Of a stretch of 64,000 bases of DNA, positions 61,989 to 64,000 are shown in pieces. How positions within the stretch are numbered: the stretch's first letter is position 1; each line of letters opens with the position of its first letter. Below the pieces are notes generated by a model, which saw nothing but the letters and a program-made list of their open reading frames with translations, was not told the origin of the DNA and made no database searches. The stretch covers positions 248,001 to 312,000 of the forward strand of contig MOWL01000002.1 of the NCBI GenBank assembly GCA_002110485.1. The letters run 5' to 3'. Made by a program: the position numbers and the translations under genes. The stretch is from Emergomyces orientalis. Lineage: Eukaryota; Ascomycota; Eurotiomycetes; Onygenales; Ajellomycetaceae.

Positions 61989-64000
61989 ATGTCCCTCCTC
62001 CAACCCACAACCTCACAATTCACCCACCGCCACTTAACCCTCCTGCGGGGAAGCTCGCCCCGCACCCCGCTCCGCATAATCGCCCACATAGACCTCGACG
62101 CCTTTTATGCGCAATGTGAGATGGTCCGCCTCAACACACCTCTCACCCAGCCCTTAGCTGTCCAGCAATGGGAATCTCTCATCGCGGTCAACTACCCCGC
62201 GCGCGCCTTCAATATCACCCGCATGCTGACGGCGGCAGAAGCCCGCAAGCGTTGCCCGCAACTCATCACGCAGCATGTCGCCACGTTCCGGGAGGGGGAG
62301 GGCGCGGACTGGACGTATAGAGATGATGCGGCGGACTGTGTAACAACGGATAAAGTTTCGTTGGAGCCGTATCGGCTGGAGAGTAGGAGGATTTTGGAGG
62401 TGATGAAGGCGGCTTTATCCGGGTGGGCGGAAGGGGTTATGAAGGATGTAGGCGGTGATGAGATGGGGAAGGGAGGAGGCGGGAATGAGCGGCAGCAACT
62501 TGTTAGGGTTGAGAAGGCGGGGATTGATGAGGTGTTTGTTGATTTGTCGACGTTGGTGTATGAGACGCTACTGGAAAGGTATCCCATGCTGCGGGAAGGG
62601 GACGTGCAGAGGGATATGAATGAGAGGTTACCTAGGCCGCCGACTACGGTGCTGGAATGGGGTAAGGAGGATATGTTGGTTGATTTGGATGTTGGGGAGG
62701 CGGAAGAGGATGATCCTGATTGGGATGATGTGTGCATGCTTATCGGGGCAGATATTGTCCGCTCCGTGCGCGTGGCTATCTGGGAGAGGCTGAAATACAC
62801 CTGCTCAGCGGGGATTGCGCGGAATAAGATGATGGCGAAACTAGGGAGTGCATGCAATAAACCAAATAAGCAGACTATTGTGCGCAATCGCGCCGTTCGG
62901 CAGTTCCTCAGCGGGTTTAAATTTACGCAAATTAGGATGCTGGGTGGGAAGTTGGGGAAGCAGGTTGCGGCCACTTTTGGGACGGAGGAGGTCGGTGGGC
63001 TGTTACATATTTCCGTGGAGCAATTGAGGTTGAAACTGGGTGATGACACGGGGACATGGCTTTACGAGCTTATTAGGGGGTATGAAAATAGTGAGGTTAG
63101 TGTACGGACGAAGATTAAGTCGATGCTCTCCACCAAATCCTTTCGGCCCGGCATCCAATCTTCGGCACAGGCAGAGAAGTGGCTACGGATTTTCGTCGCG
63201 GATATCTACGGCAGGTTGTTGGAGGAAGGGGTTTTGGAGAATAAACGGCGACCCAAGGTTATCACCATACACCATCGGACTGCTGGACAGACGAGGTCTC
63301 GTCAGGTTCCGATTCCGACGGGCAGGCCAATAACTGATACTTTCTTGTTTGATCTGGCTAAGACCCTGCTAGCACAGGTTGTTAATGAGGGGAATATTTG
63401 GCCTTGTGCGAATTTGTCCTTGAATGTAAGCGGATTTGAAGATGGCGTTATGGGGAACCGGAGGCTGGATTCATTTTTCCTTCGCGGGAATGGAGACGCA
63501 AAAATTGGATCTCCTGCATCGCGACGGTCGTCGCGACAGTATTATGATACCCAACAAGGATATTTACCTGGCTCAGAACCACAGAAAAGGAGAAAAGTGT
63601 CAACTAATGACGACGATGGCGAAGATGGCCATCTTATATGTGGTCTCAGCGTCCGATCCCCTGGCCATGAAGCTGAGGAAGAAGAAGAATCTCTCTTCCT
63701 ACACGACGACGATAACCATCACCCTTTAGGTCTTGCACATACAACTCAAACTCATACAGATGATGAAAATGCCCTCTTCGCACAACACGATGACTGGACC
63801 ACCATGGGTCCGCAAGAGCCGTCTTTCACGTGTCCCCGCTGCACCAAAGCAATAGCGGAACATGACAGAAGTGAGCATGAAGACTGGCATTTTGCCAAGG
63901 ATTTATATGCGCAAGAAAAAAAGCAACACGCTTCTATTGTTGCTCCTCCTCGACAGAGTGATAATTCGAGAGGGAAAGACCGCGGTCGTGGCGGCGGCGG
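61989..64000 (+). CDS. RAD30: DNA polymerase eta (Rad30), 5' part
   Basis: One uninterrupted frame runs from the ATG at 61989 off the right edge, covering 670 codons. This Y-family polymerase copies past UV photoproducts. The catalytic core shows AHIDLDAFYAQCE (metal-binding Asp), AVNYPARAFNITRMLTAAEA, GIDEVFVDLS (second Asp-Glu pair), CSAGIARNKMMAKLGSACNKP, the FTQIRMLGGKLG helix-hairpin region, and the little-finger part around PKVITIHHRT and TDTFLFDLAKTLLAQ. A UBZ3-type ubiquitin-binding zinc finger follows near residues 616-640, with C-x2-C (CPRC) and H-x3-H (HEDWH). The tail is charged and should continue to a PCNA-interacting motif beyond the window. The acidic, Gly-rich insertion around residues 150-175 is long for the family. 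There is no intron in the visible part. Confidence 0.95.
   Translation, partial: MSLLQPTTSQFTHRHLTLLRGSSPRTPLRIIAHIDLDAFYAQCEMVRLNTPLTQPLAVQQWESLIAVNYPARAFNITRMLTAAEARKRCPQLITQHVATFREGEGADWTYRDDAADCVTTDKVSLEPYRLESRRILEVMKAALSGWAEGVMKDVGGDEMGKGGGGNERQQLVRVEKAGIDEVFVDLSTLVYETLLERYPMLREGDVQRDMNERLPRPPTTVLEWGKEDMLVDLDVGEAEEDDPDWDDVCMLIGADIVRSVRVAIWERLKYTCSAGIARNKMMAKLGSACNKPNKQTIVRNRAVRQFLSGFKFTQIRMLGGKLGKQVAATFGTEEVGGLLHISVEQLRLKLGDDTGTWLYELIRGYENSEVSVRTKIKSMLSTKSFRPGIQSSAQAEKWLRIFVADIYGRLLEEGVLENKRRPKVITIHHRTAGQTRSRQVPIPTGRPITDTFLFDLAKTLLAQVVNEGNIWPCANLSLNVSGFEDGVMGNRRLDSFFLRGNGDAKIGSPASRRSSRQYYDTQQGYLPGSEPQKRRKVSTNDDDGEDGHLICGLSVRSPGHEAEEEEESLFLHDDDNHHPLGLAHTTQTHTDDENALFAQHDDWTTMGPQEPSFTCPRCTKAIAEHDRSEHEDWHFAKDLYAQEKKQHASIVAPPRQSDNSRGKDRGRGGG

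Noticed and set aside
62192..63049. Long minus-strand open frame (285 codons)
   Set aside because: It is the antisense shadow of the polymerase eta gene, whose plus-strand frame has clear catalytic motifs and runs off the window edge.

Overview
The window is nuclear DNA of a filamentous ascomycete. Genes are split by many introns, mostly 50-220 bases, with GT...AG ends, and are separated by long T-rich or A-rich leaders and intergenic stretches. Recognisable families point to Eurotiomycetes, and from remembered protein similarity most probably Onygenales (Ajellomycetaceae-like dimorphic fungi). That placement is inference; I could not run a search. I support 19 protein genes (17 complete, two cut by the window edges) and one clear pseudogene. 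No rRNA, tRNA or CRISPR array was seen.

Layout. 0-16 kb: the 3' end of a Gln-rich basic protein gene (+), a small four-pass MARVEL-like membrane protein (+), a protein with the AreA-type N-terminal domain (DUF1752, -), a 5.5 kb gene-free stretch, and a mitochondrial-type SDR oxidoreductase (-). 17-27.5 kb: a leucine-degradation cluster with both methylcrotonyl-CoA carboxylase subunits (mccA -, mccB +) and isovaleryl-CoA dehydrogenase (ivdA -). ivdA and mccB diverge from a 415-base promoter that holds a perfect 12-base inverted repeat. An uncharacterised acidic/basic protein gene sits between mccA and ivdA. 29-37 kb: the Rap-type GTPase RSR1/BUD1 with eight exons, one of them 10 bases; a 4.2 kb gene-free stretch; a MYND-finger protein that appears frameshifted near its C terminus; and a small secreted Cys-rich GPI-type protein. 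37-42 kb: an AT-rich block, then a 15-exon MFS transporter of the TRI12/siderophore-transporter type.

43-49 kb is a dense housekeeping block arranged as divergent pairs: sterol-ester lipase (-) with PET191 (+), and OST48/WBP1 (-) with the 9.5 kDa complex I subunit (+). At 49.7-50.85 kb there is a multiply frameshifted relic of a PNP-NB-ARC (fungal NLR-like) gene. 53-64 kb holds an RfeG-like protein (-), a glutathione S-transferase-domain protein (-), and the start of DNA polymerase eta (+), which runs off the right edge.

Functional links. ivdA makes 3-methylcrotonyl-CoA and mccA/mccB carboxylate it, so three consecutive mitochondrial leucine-breakdown genes sit together and share a candidate regulatory motif. 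PET191 (complex IV assembly) and the complex I subunit are both respiratory but belong to separate divergent pairs.

I see no wholly new multi-gene system. The points most worth following up are the palindromic motif in the leucine cluster, the decayed NLR-like gene, the RSR1 microexon, the in-frame stop-free intron of mccB, and the TA-repeat frameshift in the MYND gene.
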